From Lachnospiraceae bacterium (GTDB taxonomy: Bacteria; Bacillota; Clostridia; Lachnospirales; Lachnospiraceae), in contig JAILGL010000127.1 in NCBI GenBank assembly GCA_024696825.1, forward strand, positions 1 to 40,788: a DNA stretch of 40,788 nucleotides, in the 5' to 3' direction. Shown piece by piece: positions 1 through 8,542 of this stretch (position 1 is its first letter; every line of letters starts with the position of its first letter). The position numbers and the translations under genes are program-made. Below the pieces are notes generated by a model, which saw nothing but the letters and a program-made list of their open reading frames with translations, did no database searches and was not told the origin of the DNA.

Positions 1-1
1 A

Positions 2-520
2 GAGAAGATGAAGGAGATTAAAAAAATCTTCGGATTGGTTTTCCAGAACTTCAATCTTTTCCCTCATTATACAGCTATTAAAAATGTTATGGATGCCCCT
101 ATTACCGTCAATCACATGGATAGGGAGGAAGCTAAGAAAAAGGCTGTAAAGCTTTTTAAGAAGGTTGGTCTTGCAGATAAAACTGCACTTTATCCGTATC
201 AGCTTTCAGGAGGACAGCAGCAGAGAGTAGCTATTGCTCGTGCCCTTGCAATGGAACCGGATGTACTTTTCTTTGATGAGCCTACATCAGCTCTTGATCC
301 GGAGATTACTGCAGGTATCCTCACTCTTCTTAAGAAGTTAGCTGAGGAAAAGATGACTATGATTATCGTAACTCACGAGATTGAATTTGCAAGAAATGTA
401 TCTGACAGAATAGTATTTATGGATGACGGTCTTGTAGTAGAAGAGGGTACACCTGAAGAGGTAATTGATAATCCTAAGAATGACAGAACCAGGGAATTTT
501 TGGCTAAGATGTCTAAGTAA
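2..520 (+). CDS. Amino-acid ABC transporter ATP-binding protein, 5' end outside window (partial)
   Basis: The reading frame is open to the left edge, so this is the C-terminal two thirds of an ABC ATPase; the ATG at position 8 lies inside the gene and is not its start. Visible motifs in order are the Q-loop (VFQNFNLFPH), the signature LSGGQQQRVAIARALA, Walker B with catalytic glutamate (VLFFDEPTSALDPE) and the switch histidine (VTHEIEFA). The Walker A lysine must lie upstream of the window. The wording of Q-loop and signature is typical of the polar amino-acid (GlnQ/HisP-like) uptake class, which powers a membrane permease fed by a substrate-binding lipoprotein. The substrate cannot be told from the ATPase. 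The gene ends before a strong convergent terminator, so it is the last gene of its operon. Confidence 0.93.
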   Translation, partial: EKMKEIKKIFGLVFQNFNLFPHYTAIKNVMDAPITVNHMDREEAKKKAVKLFKKVGLADKTALYPYQLSGGQQQRVAIARALAMEPDVLFFDEPTSALDPEITAGILTLLKKLAEEKMTMIIVTHEIEFARNVSDRIVFMDDGLVVEEGTPEEVIDNPKNDRTREFLAKMSK

Positions 521-592
521 GAAATTTCGGCAGAACCGGATAAATATAGATTTCTAAGAGAAATATTAAAATAAAATATAAAATAAATTTAA

Positions 593-626
593 AAGACCTC
601 ATATGGTTTAAACCGTATGAGGTCTT
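593..626. terminator. Bidirectional terminator between convergent genes
   Basis: A 17-base arm (593-609) is followed directly by its near-perfect inverted copy (610-626), with one G-T pair. T-rich sequence follows on the plus side and A-rich sequence precedes it. It lies between the ABC ATPase end (520) and the end of the minus-strand secreted protein gene (650), so it can serve both. Confidence 0.8.
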
Positions 627-649
627 AATTGTTATTACTTATATTTTTA

Positions 650-1669
650 TTACTTTACAGTAACCTTAAGCTTCTTTTTAACGCTACCTGATTTAACAGT
701 AAGGGTAACCTTTCCCTTTTTCTTAGCCTTTATGGTAAGGGTTTTACCACTTAGCTTAGCAGTTACTTTTTTCTTAGCCTTTTTACCAAGCTTACTTAAG
801 CTTACCTTGGCTGTAGTAGGAGAGGTAATAACTGTAATGGTAGAAGATTTCTTGCGTTTAAGAGAAACCTTTTTAACAGCCTTACCCTTTTTATTCTTGA
901 AGGAAATGGTGGTCTTGGTATCAGCAGCTGTCTGCTTTGTGCCTGTAACCTTAAGATAGTTTATGGCAGCTTCACCGCTGGTGGAATCATTGTAAAGATA
1001 ACCACCTGCTATGGATTGCATGGTATAAACCTCTATTCTCACCTTTACAGTAGACTGATTGTTAGCACCTGAAGGTAAGGTTTCACTCATTTTCTTCATG
1101 GTTTTATTAGAACTTCCAAGGTTTAATACAGAACCAGGTACAACAGAATATGAACTTGAACTACCTGTTGCATAGGTCATTCTGTAATACTTAGGTCCCT
1201 TTTTGGTGGAACCTACATAAGCTGTAAACTTAATATTTTTATAGCCTTTGGTAGAAAATACAGCCTCAAAATAAGGTGTTTTATTCTTGGTCCATTTAAA
1301 CTTCTTTCCTGCAGTCATAGCAGGCATTTTTAAGTTCTTTTTTGAATAGGAATATAAATCCTTAGACCACTCCAACTTTCTTTTATCTGTGCCGTTAAGG
1401 CAGGCATAAAGCTTACCTGAACCGGTTGTGAATTTGTAGCCTGTGGATTTACTTCCGTATTTACTTTTATTAAGGGTTGCATCCGATGCGCTTTCTGCAT
1501 CACTAGTTCCGCTATAAGTATATTTTAATGCCCCAAGAGTAGTAGTAGCGGCCTCTGCCTTCATAGGTTCTAAAGAGCCGTTTGATATGCAATTTCCACT
1601 TGTAAGTATAATTGCAAGGGAAAGTGAAATTACTCTTTTTAAAATACTTTTTTTGAGGTTGTTTTTCAT
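650..1669 (-). CDS. Secreted protein with lysine-rich Ig-like C-terminal tail, function unknown
   Basis: A 339-residue protein starting at the ATG at 1669, chosen because AGGAG lies about 8 bases upstream and a signal peptide follows at once; the longer open frame to 1777 runs back into hydA and is rejected. Residues 1-40 form a basic n-region and hydrophobic core (VISLSLAIIL), with a likely signal peptidase site after AEA. The middle part (about 40-245) is rich in Ser, Thr, Gly, Tyr and looks like a beta-sandwich module. The last 75 residues are about one third lysine and resemble the bacterial Ig-like (Big) tails found in Lachnospiraceae exoproteins. No catalytic motif is recognised. The start lies 4 bases past the hydA stop, so it is probably co-transcribed with the hydrogenase operon and perhaps translationally coupled, an unexpected partner for a cytoplasmic enzyme. 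Confidence 0.75.
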   Translation of the reverse strand: MKNNLKKSILKRVISLSLAIILTSGNCISNGSLEPMKAEAATTTLGALKYTYSGTSDAESASDATLNKSKYGSKSTGYKFTTGSGKLYACLNGTDKRKLEWSKDLYSYSKKNLKMPAMTAGKKFKWTKNKTPYFEAVFSTKGYKNIKFTAYVGSTKKGPKYYRMTYATGSSSSYSVVPGSVLNLGSSNKTMKKMSETLPSGANNQSTVKVRIEVYTMQSIAGGYLYNDSTSGEAAINYLKVTGTKQTAADTKTTISFKNKKGKAVKKVSLKRKKSSTITVITSPTTAKVSLSKLGKKAKKKVTAKLSGKTLTIKAKKKGKVTLTVKSGSVKKKLKVTVK

Positions 1670-1673
1670 ATTA

Positions 1674-3458
1674 TTATTCTCCTTGACTAAGCTCGTTAAA
1701 GCCCTCTCTTCCTGCATAAGAAGTATGGAGATATTTATGCGCAACATGTGAGTTAGGTTCTCCAAGGAATTTCTCATAGAGTTCCTGAATCTGAGGGTTG
1801 TTATGAGACTGACGAATAGTCTGACGCTCGTCCTCAGTATAGAGTGCTTTAGCTCTCTTTTCTTTATAGGTATCTAAGATATCATCATCTTCATTTGGAA
1901 GGAGCTGAGGTCTAACATAAGGCTGTCCGCCTCCGTTAATACAACCACCAGGACATCCCATAATCTCGATGAACTGATACTTAGAGGTTCCTTCTCTGAT
2001 TTCATCTAAAAGCACCTTAGCTGACTTCATACCTGAAGCGATAGCTACATTTACAACTGTTCCATTAATATCGATAGAAGCTTCTCTTATACCTGCTTCA
2101 TGTCCACGTACCTCAGTAAAGGTAATCTCTTCCTTTTCCTTACCGGTAAGTACATGATATACAGTTCTAAGTGCAGCCTCCATAACACCACCGGTTACAC
2201 CGAAGATAACGCCGGCACCAGTGTAATCACCCATGATATCGCCATCCCATTCCTCATCCGGAAGTTTATCGAATCTGATACCACTTCGTCTAATCATACG
2301 TGCAAGCTCTCTTGTGGTTATAACTGCATCTACATCCTGAAGGTTATCAACCTGAAGCTGATCTCTCTGCTTCTCGAATTTCTTAGCAACACAAGGCATA
2401 ACTGATACTACGAAAATATCCTTAGGATCGATGTTATGCTCCTTAGCCCAGTAGGACTTAATAATAGCACCCTGCATCTCATGAGGAGATTTACAGGTTG
2501 ATAAATGAGGAAGAAGATCCTCGTAATTATACTCAGCATAGTTAACCCATCCTGGTGAACATGAGGTAATCATTGGAAGTGTACCATTGTTCTGAAGACG
2601 GCCAAGAAGCTCTGTGCCTTCCTCCATGATAGTTAAGTCTGCGCCGAAGTTAACATCATAAACACGATAGAAGCCAAGTCTTCTGAGGGCTGCAATCATT
2701 TTTCCTGTAACAGGAGTTCCGATAGGGAAGCCAAATTCTTCTCCAAGAGCAGCTCTTACTGCAGGTGCAGCCTGAACTACTACTGTCTTTCCAGCCTTAA
2801 AAGCTTCATCTATTAAGCCAATTTCTGAATTCTCCATAAGTGCTCCGGTAGGACATACATTAACACACTGTCCACACTGGATACATGGTGAATCTGCAAA
2901 GCTTCTGTTTTCTGCAGGAGATACAAATGTCTCAAATCCTCTGTTCTCATATCCAAGAATTCCAAGTCCGTGAGCATTTTTACATCTTTCTATACATCTG
3001 CCGCAAAGGATACATTTGGATGTATCTCTTGTAAGTGCAGGAGCAAGTCTGTCAATATGAACTTCTGAGTGCTCACCACAAAATGCATCGTCTCTTGCAC
3101 CTGTAAGGTTTGCCACATATAAAAGTTCGCACTGTCCATTTTTATCACACTGCTGACAGTTTTTATTATGATTTGAAAGCAAGAGCTCTACGCTCTCTCT
3201 TCTAGCGTCAATAGCTTTAGGTGAGGAGATTCTAATCTCCATTCCTTCTGCAACAGGATATACACAGCTTGCCACGAGTCCTCTCGCGCCTGTTGCCTCT
3301 ACAAGACACACTCTGCAGGAACCCTGGTTACACTCACCATGGTTAAAGGTGCAGAGGGATGGTATCTCATAACCACAGGTTTTTGCAGCTTCAAGAATAG
3401 TTAAGCCTTCTTCAACCTGATAGCTTATACCTTCAATTTTTATATTTATCTTTGCCAT
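1674..3458 (-). CDS. hydA: [FeFe]-hydrogenase catalytic subunit of the electron-bifurcating complex (HydA/HndD)
   Basis: Catalytic subunit of a multimeric cytoplasmic hydrogenase that couples NADH and reduced ferredoxin to H2. Domains in order: an N-terminal [2Fe-2S] ferredoxin with Cys36, 48, 51, 65; a His-Cys3 cluster motif (HNKNCQQCDKNGQC); two [4Fe-4S] motifs (CILCGRC, CIQCGQCVNVCP); then the H-cluster domain with its three signatures TSCSPGW, MPCVAKKFE and CPGGCINGGGQP. The length of 594 residues fits the HndD/HydA class. I chose ATG 3458 (MAKIN), which has TTGGAG just upstream; the TTG four codons earlier lies within that ribosome binding site. It follows hydB by 15 bases. The trimer hydC-hydB-hydA matches the Thermotoga-type bifurcating enzyme; assignment is by family, and direction of H2 flux is inferred to be fermentative production. 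Confidence 0.95.
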   Translation of the reverse strand: MAKINIKIEGISYQVEEGLTILEAAKTCGYEIPSLCTFNHGECNQGSCRVCLVEATGARGLVASCVYPVAEGMEIRISSPKAIDARRESVELLLSNHNKNCQQCDKNGQCELLYVANLTGARDDAFCGEHSEVHIDRLAPALTRDTSKCILCGRCIERCKNAHGLGILGYENRGFETFVSPAENRSFADSPCIQCGQCVNVCPTGALMENSEIGLIDEAFKAGKTVVVQAAPAVRAALGEEFGFPIGTPVTGKMIAALRRLGFYRVYDVNFGADLTIMEEGTELLGRLQNNGTLPMITSCSPGWVNYAEYNYEDLLPHLSTCKSPHEMQGAIIKSYWAKEHNIDPKDIFVVSVMPCVAKKFEKQRDQLQVDNLQDVDAVITTRELARMIRRSGIRFDKLPDEEWDGDIMGDYTGAGVIFGVTGGVMEAALRTVYHVLTGKEKEEITFTEVRGHEAGIREASIDINGTVVNVAIASGMKSAKVLLDEIREGTSKYQFIEIMGCPGGCINGGGQPYVRPQLLPNEDDDILDTYKEKRAKALYTEDERQTIRQSHNNPQIQELYEKFLGEPNSHVAHKYLHTSYAGREGFNELSQGE

Positions 3459-3473
3459 AGCATTCTCCAATCT

Positions 3474-5357
3474 TTATCTCTTTTCAATAGCACCAACTCT
3501 ACATACACTAATACAGGAACCACACTTAACACACTCGCTTGAGTTAATCTCGAGTGAAGCAAGTTTATGTCCTTCAGCAACATAATCAGTTCTCTTGATA
3601 CAGTCAACAGGACATCCCTTAGCACACATTCCACAACCGATACATTTGTCCGGATCAATATGATATTCCATAAGGGACTTACATACATGTGATGGACATT
3701 TCTTGTCTACGATATGTGCAAGATATTCATCTCTAAAGTGTGAGAGTGTTGAAGTAATAGGGTTTGCTGAAGTCTGACCCAGAGCACAAAGTGAGTTATT
3801 CTTAACTGTCTGACTAAGCTCATCTAAGTCATCTAAATCCTTCATAGTGCCACGTCCTTCGGTGATTCTTGTAAGAATCTCTAACATTCTCTTAGTACCG
3901 ATACGGCATGGAGAACATTTACCACAGGACTCTTCGCAGATAAATTCCATGTAGAATTTGGCTACGTCAACCATACAGTTGTCTTCGTCCATAACGATAG
4001 CTCCACCGGAACCCATCATGGAACCCTTTTGTACAAGATTGTCAAAATCTATAGGCTCATCCAGGTACTCCTCTGTAAGACATCCGCCTGAAGGACCACC
4101 TGTTTGGATAGCTTTAAATTTCTTGCCATTTGGAATACCGCCACCTATGTCATAGATAAGTTCTCTTAAGGTGGTACCCATAGGTACTTCCACAAGGCCT
4201 ACGTTGTTAACCTTACCACCAAGGGCAAATACCTTGGTTCCCTTTGAATTCTCAGTACCAACACCAGCGAAGGTTTCTGCACCTTCTCTTAAAATGAATG
4301 GGATACATGCAAGGGTCTCAACGTTATTGATAATAGTTGGTTTTCCCCATAAACCTTTAACAGCTGGGAATGGAGGTCTTGGTCTTGGCATACCTCTCTT
4401 ACCTTCTATGGAATTAAGAAGGGCTGTCTCTTCACCGCAGACAAATGCACCGGCACCAAGTCTTAAGTGACATCTGAAGGAGAAGCCTGTTCCGAGAATG
4501 TTATCACCTAAGATACCTGCATCCTCTGCCTGCTTAATAGCTATTTTAAGACGGTTAACTGCGATAGGATACTCAGCACGAACATAGAAATATCCGTTGC
4601 TTGCACCGATTGCATAACCTGCTATCATCATTCCTTCGATAACAGCTAAAGGATTACCCTCTAAGATACTTCTGTCCATAAATGCACCAGGATCACCCTC
4701 GTCACCGTTACATACTACATATTTTTCATCGCTTTCTACGTTGCGGGCAAACTGCCATTTTCTTCCTGATGGGAAACCGGCACCACCACGACCTCTTATG
4801 CCTGAAGCAAGTACCTCATCGATAACCTCCTGAGGTGTCATGGAAAGAGCACGCTTTAATCCCTTGAAAGCTCCTACACCGAGAGCCTCTGTAATATCTT
4901 CAGGATCAATAACGCCGCAGCCGTGAAGAGCTACTCTTTTCTGCTTTTTATAGAAATTGATATCATCCTGCTTCTTAACCTTTTCTTTAGTTGAAGGATC
5001 CTCATAGAGAAGTCTCTCTACGATAGTATCATTTTTAATATCTGATTCAACGATTTCCTCTACATCATCGATAGTTACAAGTCTGTAGAGAGTATCTTCA
5101 GGATATATTTTAACGAAAGGACCCTGGGAACAGAAACCAAAGCAACCTACCTGGTTAACTGTAGCCTTGTAGCTAAGGCCTTTCTCCTTTAATACAGCTT
5201 CAAATTTTTCTTTTATTTCTTTAGAATTATTAGAAAGACATCCTGTACCACCACAAAGTACGATGTGGCGCTTTCCGTCATCACCATTAATTTTCTCATT
5301 AAAGCAATTAGTACAGCTTTCAATTCTCTCTTCAAGCTTCTGGATTGAATCTATCAT
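3474..5357 (-). CDS. hydB: NADH-binding subunit of bifurcating hydrogenase (HydB/HndC, NuoF-like)
   Basis: A 627-residue flavoprotein that carries FMN, the NAD(H) site and several iron-sulfur clusters. The N-terminal 115 residues form a thioredoxin-like [2Fe-2S] domain (CGGTGC and VGCFGFCSQGP). Next is the NuoF core with the glycine-rich nucleotide motif GRGGAGFPSGRKW and CNGDEGDPGA, then the [4Fe-4S] site ESCGKCSPCRIG. The C-terminus has two ferredoxin motifs (CIGCGMCAKGCP, CVKCGSCISVC). This order is that of HydB/HndC, which bifurcates electrons between NAD and ferredoxin. The start ATG overlaps the hydC stop by 4 bases (ATGA), a sign of translational coupling. No separate hndB-type gene is present; its role is covered by the N-terminal domain. 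Confidence 0.95.
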   Translation of the reverse strand: MIDSIQKLEERIESCTNCFNEKINGDDGKRHIVLCGGTGCLSNNSKEIKEKFEAVLKEKGLSYKATVNQVGCFGFCSQGPFVKIYPEDTLYRLVTIDDVEEIVESDIKNDTIVERLLYEDPSTKEKVKKQDDINFYKKQKRVALHGCGVIDPEDITEALGVGAFKGLKRALSMTPQEVIDEVLASGIRGRGGAGFPSGRKWQFARNVESDEKYVVCNGDEGDPGAFMDRSILEGNPLAVIEGMMIAGYAIGASNGYFYVRAEYPIAVNRLKIAIKQAEDAGILGDNILGTGFSFRCHLRLGAGAFVCGEETALLNSIEGKRGMPRPRPPFPAVKGLWGKPTIINNVETLACIPFILREGAETFAGVGTENSKGTKVFALGGKVNNVGLVEVPMGTTLRELIYDIGGGIPNGKKFKAIQTGGPSGGCLTEEYLDEPIDFDNLVQKGSMMGSGGAIVMDEDNCMVDVAKFYMEFICEESCGKCSPCRIGTKRMLEILTRITEGRGTMKDLDDLDELSQTVKNNSLCALGQTSANPITSTLSHFRDEYLAHIVDKKCPSHVCKSLMEYHIDPDKCIGCGMCAKGCPVDCIKRTDYVAEGHKLASLEINSSECVKCGSCISVCRVGAIEKR

Positions 5358-5860
5358 GATGCACCTGCCCCCTCTCCTTTTTCTTCAAGCAGGAGATACT
5401 GTGCGATAACCTCCTGAACCTGTGAAACAGTCATTTTAGGATATACCTTACCGTTAATACTTACGGCTGGTGCTATACCACAGGCACCGATACATCTAAG
5501 TGCATCGATGGTAAATAGTCCGTCGTCTGTAGTTCCGCCCGGCTCTACATGGAGAAGCTCGCAGAACTTGTCTATTACCTGCTGTGCTCCCTTAACGTAG
5601 CATGCAGTACCAAGACAACATCCTATGACATATTTTCCCTTTGGGGTAAGTGAAAAGAAAGAGTAGAATGTAACTACTCCGTAGATTTCGGCAACTGAGA
5701 TGCCGGTCTCTTGTGAAACGATTTCCTGGACTTCAAGCGGAATGTACCCATATTCATTTTGGATATCACTCAAAATCATCATCAGGGGAGTTTTTTCTTC
5801 CGTGTAACGGGCGCAAATCTCCCTAATCTTTGCTACAGCTGCAGCATTTAGTTTTGCCAT
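5354..5860 (-). CDS. hydC: [2Fe-2S] subunit of bifurcating hydrogenase (HydC/HndA, NuoE-like)
   Basis: A 168-residue thioredoxin-like ferredoxin of the NuoE family, first gene of the hydrogenase operon. The four cluster ligands are visible as Cys82 and Cys87 (CLGTAC) and Cys123 and Cys127 (CIGAC). The N-terminal helical part with EIYGVVTFYSFFS is typical of NuoE/HndA. Start at ATG 5860 is supported by AAGGAGG 7 bases upstream. It passes electrons within the HydABC complex next to the flavin subunit. The operon reads leftwards from a 358-base region shared with the divergent two-component kinase gene. Confidence 0.94.
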   Translation of the reverse strand: MAKLNAAAVAKIREICARYTEEKTPLMMILSDIQNEYGYIPLEVQEIVSQETGISVAEIYGVVTFYSFFSLTPKGKYVIGCCLGTACYVKGAQQVIDKFCELLHVEPGGTTDDGLFTIDALRCIGACGIAPAVSINGKVYPKMTVSQVQEVIAQYLLLEEKGEGAGAS

Positions 5861-6030
5861 TGTTCAACCTCCTTGTTAATGATTAACCGTAAAAATGTCC
5901 ATGATTAATTCATTAAATGTTATGTGTTATTTTTTTATTGTGTCCGTTTTTTTAGTTTTTCTCTTCTGTGTATTACCAGTCCCATGTAATACTTATTACC
6001 TTATTTTGACGCATTTTTTCTGATGATAAT

Positions 6031-6059
6031 ATAATAACAAAAAAAACATTATATTTCAA
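6031..6059 (-). promoter_or_regulatory. Likely sigma-A promoter for hydCBA
   Basis: On the minus strand TTGAAA (6059-6054) is followed after 17 bases by TATTAT (6036-6031). This gives a leader of about 165 bases before hydC. The region is very AT-rich, so other -10 choices exist. Confidence 0.45.
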
Positions 6060-6100
6060 TAAAATAAGTGTGTTTTTATAAGGTAAAATACATAAAAATC

Positions 6101-6129
6101 TAGATTCATTTTACGAGATATGATATAAT
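6101..6129 (+). promoter_or_regulatory. Likely promoter of the two-component operon
   Basis: A perfect TATAAT lies at 6124-6129 with a weak -35 (TAGATT, 6101-6106) 17 bases upstream. A poor -35 would fit a promoter helped by an activator, but that is inference. Confidence 0.45.
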
Positions 6130-6172
6130 ACATACAATATTTTCGTTGCATACATTTATACAATGCAATTTT

Positions 6173-6197
6173 GATATTTATTTGCATATTATAAATG
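6173..6197 (+). repeat. Two AT-rich 12-bp boxes before the kinase gene
   Basis: GATATTTATTTG (6173-6184) and CATATTATAAATG (6185-6197) are adjacent and resemble the consensus CATATTTATATG of the five repeats at 8543-8602 (10 of 12 for the first; the second fits with a one-base insertion). They lie between promoter and start codon. The match could still be chance in AT-rich DNA. Confidence 0.4.
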
Positions 6198-6218
6198 ACT
6201 TTTTAAGAGGGATGAAAA

Positions 6219-7592
6219 ATGGGAATTATTAATCGTATAGGATTTTTCAGTTTTGTTGAAACTGTTATTGAAATTAGTTTTTTAGCGGTACTTGTAGCAG
6301 TAATAACATTTGTTGCAATATCTTTTTATAGAGATAGAAAAATCTCAGTTTTTGATGATGAAAGAGTACCATACACAAAAGAACTGCTGGTTTATTATAT
6401 ACTGGTTTTACTTATAAGTTTATCTAATGTTATGATAATTTTTTTTGGTAATTACAAATTTGAAAATTTGGTATTATTAAAGAAATTGGCAATACTTTGT
6501 TTTTTTAGTGGAATCAATTTTAACATTATATATTTCTTAGCTCTTTTGATAAAGTTTATATTTACGCCTTTAGATTTAGAAAAAGAAAAGAAACAGGCAA
6601 AAATTATTATGGTTATTCAGATTTTTTTGGTGATATCCATATTTGTAAATCTTTCAGTAGGTTATTTTTTTGAATTTGATGGAAAAGTTTTCATGCAAAA
6701 ATTGGGATATTGTACATGGTATTTTGAAGAAATATTAGTCATTATATATATTTACTATGAAATCTTTAAATATCGAAAAAAAATGAATCCTTTTTTAAGA
6801 AGATTATTAATAATTATACTGGGTATTCCTATCTTTTCCCTGGTTTTAAATTTTATGATTCCAAGATTTAATTTAAGGGGTTTGATATTTTTATTTCTTG
6901 TAATTCTATCCTTCTTTTATTATGAAAATTACAGAACTGTGTATATAGCGGGAACACTTAATGAATTGGATAAAATGCAGACAAAGCTCATGCTTTCACA
7001 GATGAAGCCACATTTTCTTTATAATTCATTAACTGCCATAATATATTACTCTGATAAGGATTCTGTAAAAACTAAAAAAGCATTGACAGAATTTGCGGGA
7101 TTTTTAAGAGGCAATATGGAATTTATAAATGAAGAATTGATAAGCTTTGATAAGGAATTAAAATATACAAGAAATTATTTATATCTTGAGAAATTAAGAT
7201 TTGAAGATGATTTGGAGATTGAATATAACATAGAGGTAACAGACTTTTTGATACCTATGTTTACGGTTCAGACCCTGGTAGAAAACTCAGTTCGCCATGG
7301 TATAAGAAAGAAAAAAAGAGGAAAGGGTAAGGTTTCAATCGTCACTAAGAAAGGTGATAATGGCATAATTATAGAGATAAAGGATAATGGAGTTGGCTTT
7401 GACGTGGATTCCTTAGAGACTCTTGGAGAGGATCATATAGGAATAAGAAATGTAAGAAAACGTCTTGACTATGAAACAGGAGGAACCATTACATTTGAAA
7501 GTGAGAAGAATGTAGGGACTACCTGTACTATTACGATTCCTAAAAATGGGGGGGTCAGAACCTCCTTAAAGCCTTATATACACAGCACTTAA
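6219..7592 (+). CDS. LytS/YehU-type sensor histidine kinase with seven membrane segments
   Basis: A 457-residue membrane sensor. Seven hydrophobic stretches fill about residues 10-240, with no large outer domain, so the signal is probably sensed in or near the membrane. The cytoplasmic part begins with the His_kinase (PF06580) box QMKPHFLYNSLTAI, where His265 is the predicted phosphorylation site, followed by the ATPase N-box (LVENSVRHGI) and G-boxes (DNGVGF, GIGIRNVRKRL-like). Start at ATG 6219 has AGAGGG upstream. The gene is followed after 59 bases by its response regulator and is divergent from the hydrogenase operon. The 3' end contains a run of seven G (7548-7554); a one-base slip there would change only the last dozen residues. 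The signal is unknown. Confidence 0.9.
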   Translation: MGIINRIGFFSFVETVIEISFLAVLVAVITFVAISFYRDRKISVFDDERVPYTKELLVYYILVLLISLSNVMIIFFGNYKFENLVLLKKLAILCFFSGINFNIIYFLALLIKFIFTPLDLEKEKKQAKIIMVIQIFLVISIFVNLSVGYFFEFDGKVFMQKLGYCTWYFEEILVIIYIYYEIFKYRKKMNPFLRRLLIIILGIPIFSLVLNFMIPRFNLRGLIFLFLVILSFFYYENYRTVYIAGTLNELDKMQTKLMLSQMKPHFLYNSLTAIIYYSDKDSVKTKKALTEFAGFLRGNMEFINEELISFDKELKYTRNYLYLEKLRFEDDLEIEYNIEVTDFLIPMFTVQTLVENSVRHGIRKKKRGKGKVSIVTKKGDNGIIIEIKDNGVGFDVDSLETLGEDHIGIRNVRKRLDYETGGTITFESEKNVGTTCTITIPKNGGVRTSLKPYIHST

Positions 7593-7651
7593 AGTAAAAA
7601 TTATTAATAAAAACCAGGAAATTAAAACTGAAAAGAGAGGGACATTAAACA

Positions 7652-8470
7652 ATGAAAATACTAGTTATTGATGATGAAAGACCCGCACTTAATTTGTTGA
7701 TTGAAACTGTTAAAAATGTAGTAGGACCTAATGACATAATAATTCCATTTAGAAGTACTATTGATTTTGAGGATTATTCTGATGAGGAAAAACATGATTT
7801 TGATGTGGCTTTTGTGGACATAGAGATTGGAGCTTATTCCGGAATTGAATTCGCTGAGGAGATAAAAAAATACTCTCCAAGCTGCAATATTATTTTTGTT
7901 ACAAGCTATGAAAAATATGGAGCCGAAGCATTTAATGTACGTCCAAGCGGGTATGTGTTAAAGCCTTATACAGAAGAAGATATTGAAAATGAATTAAAGA
8001 ATCTCAGGTATCCTTTAGAAGAACCTGACAATATGAATAAGATTAAGGTGAATACCTTTGGAAATTTTGTAGTTTATAATGACGAGGGAAATGTTTTTAA
8101 TTTTTCAAGAACAGCAGCAAAGGAATTATTTGCATATCTTATAGACTGTGCGGGATATCCTATAACTACAACGGATATAGCAGAAAAATTATATGGAAAA
8201 GAGCTGGATAAACAGCTTTCTAAGAACCTTTCAAAAGTCATTAAAAGTATGATGGATGATTTAGAAAATGAAGGCTATAGCGATGTGGTAGTAAAACAAA
8301 ATCGTCTGCTTCAGATTAATAAAAACAGGGTTAACTGTGATCTTTATGATGTGCTTTCCGGTGATGAAGAAGCCTTTGATAAATATTATGGTGAATATAT
8401 GATTGGTTATTCCTGGGCAAGTGAAAGTGAGTCTTTAATGAGATTAAAAGAAATTGTAGGTGTGGAATAA
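7652..8470 (+). CDS. Response regulator with receiver domain and SARP/BTAD-like winged-helix output
   Basis: A 272-residue DNA-binding regulator. Residues 1-120 form a receiver domain with the acidic pair at residues 7-9, phosphoacceptor Asp56 (VAFVDIEIG), Thr84 and Lys104 (LKPYT). The output part begins at about residue 128 with KVNTFGNFVVY and continues with an AAKELFAYLI helix and QLSKNLSKVIKSM, the layout of SARP-like OmpR winged helices followed by a short helical tail. Most partners of LytS-type kinases carry a LytTR domain instead, so this pairing is uncommon. SARP-type proteins typically bind direct repeats spaced about one helical turn; matching repeats lie before the kinase gene and just downstream at 8543-8602. 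Target genes are inferred only. Confidence 0.87.
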   Translation: MKILVIDDERPALNLLIETVKNVVGPNDIIIPFRSTIDFEDYSDEEKHDFDVAFVDIEIGAYSGIEFAEEIKKYSPSCNIIFVTSYEKYGAEAFNVRPSGYVLKPYTEEDIENELKNLRYPLEEPDNMNKIKVNTFGNFVVYNDEGNVFNFSRTAAKELFAYLIDCAGYPITTTDIAEKLYGKELDKQLSKNLSKVIKSMMDDLENEGYSDVVVKQNRLLQINKNRVNCDLYDVLSGDEEAFDKYYGEYMIGYSWASESESLMRLKEIVGVE

Positions 8471-8473
8471 ACC

Positions 8474-8502
8474 GTGACATTTATAAGTTTTTATGCTATA
8501 AT
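8474..8502 (+). promoter_or_regulatory. Promoter of the cytidylate-kinase-like gene
   Basis: GTGACA (8474-8479), 17-base spacer, perfect TATAAT (8497-8502). It begins 4 bases after the response regulator stop and predicts a leader of about 115 bases that contains the 12-bp repeat array. Confidence 0.7.
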
Positions 8503-8542
8503 ATAAACACTTAAATTCTGTGAAAATTTATAAATAATTTTT

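Larger units (their letters stand above)
5861..6218. promoter_or_regulatory. Divergent intergenic region between hydC and the sensor kinase gene
   Basis: This 358-base AT-rich stretch has no credible gene. It holds one likely promoter for each direction, an interrupted inverted repeat TTGCAT (6146-6151) / ATGCAA (6163-6168) just downstream of the kinase promoter, and two AT-rich 12-13-mers (6173-6197) like those at 8543-8602. A TTAA-TTCA-TTAA palindrome lies at 5905-5916 and a TTGTTAATGATTAACC element at the hydC ribosome binding site; both resemble Rex boxes only partly. Confidence 0.6.

Noticed and set aside
1670..1777. Longer start for the secreted protein gene
   Set aside because: It would lie inside hydA, lacks a ribosome binding site and would bury the signal peptide.
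5873..5890. Rex operator at hydC (TTGTTAATGATTAACC) and TTAATTCATTAA at 5905-5916
   Set aside because: The first has a 3-base instead of 4-base centre and a poor right arm; the second matches only the inner half. Too weak to claim in AT-rich DNA.
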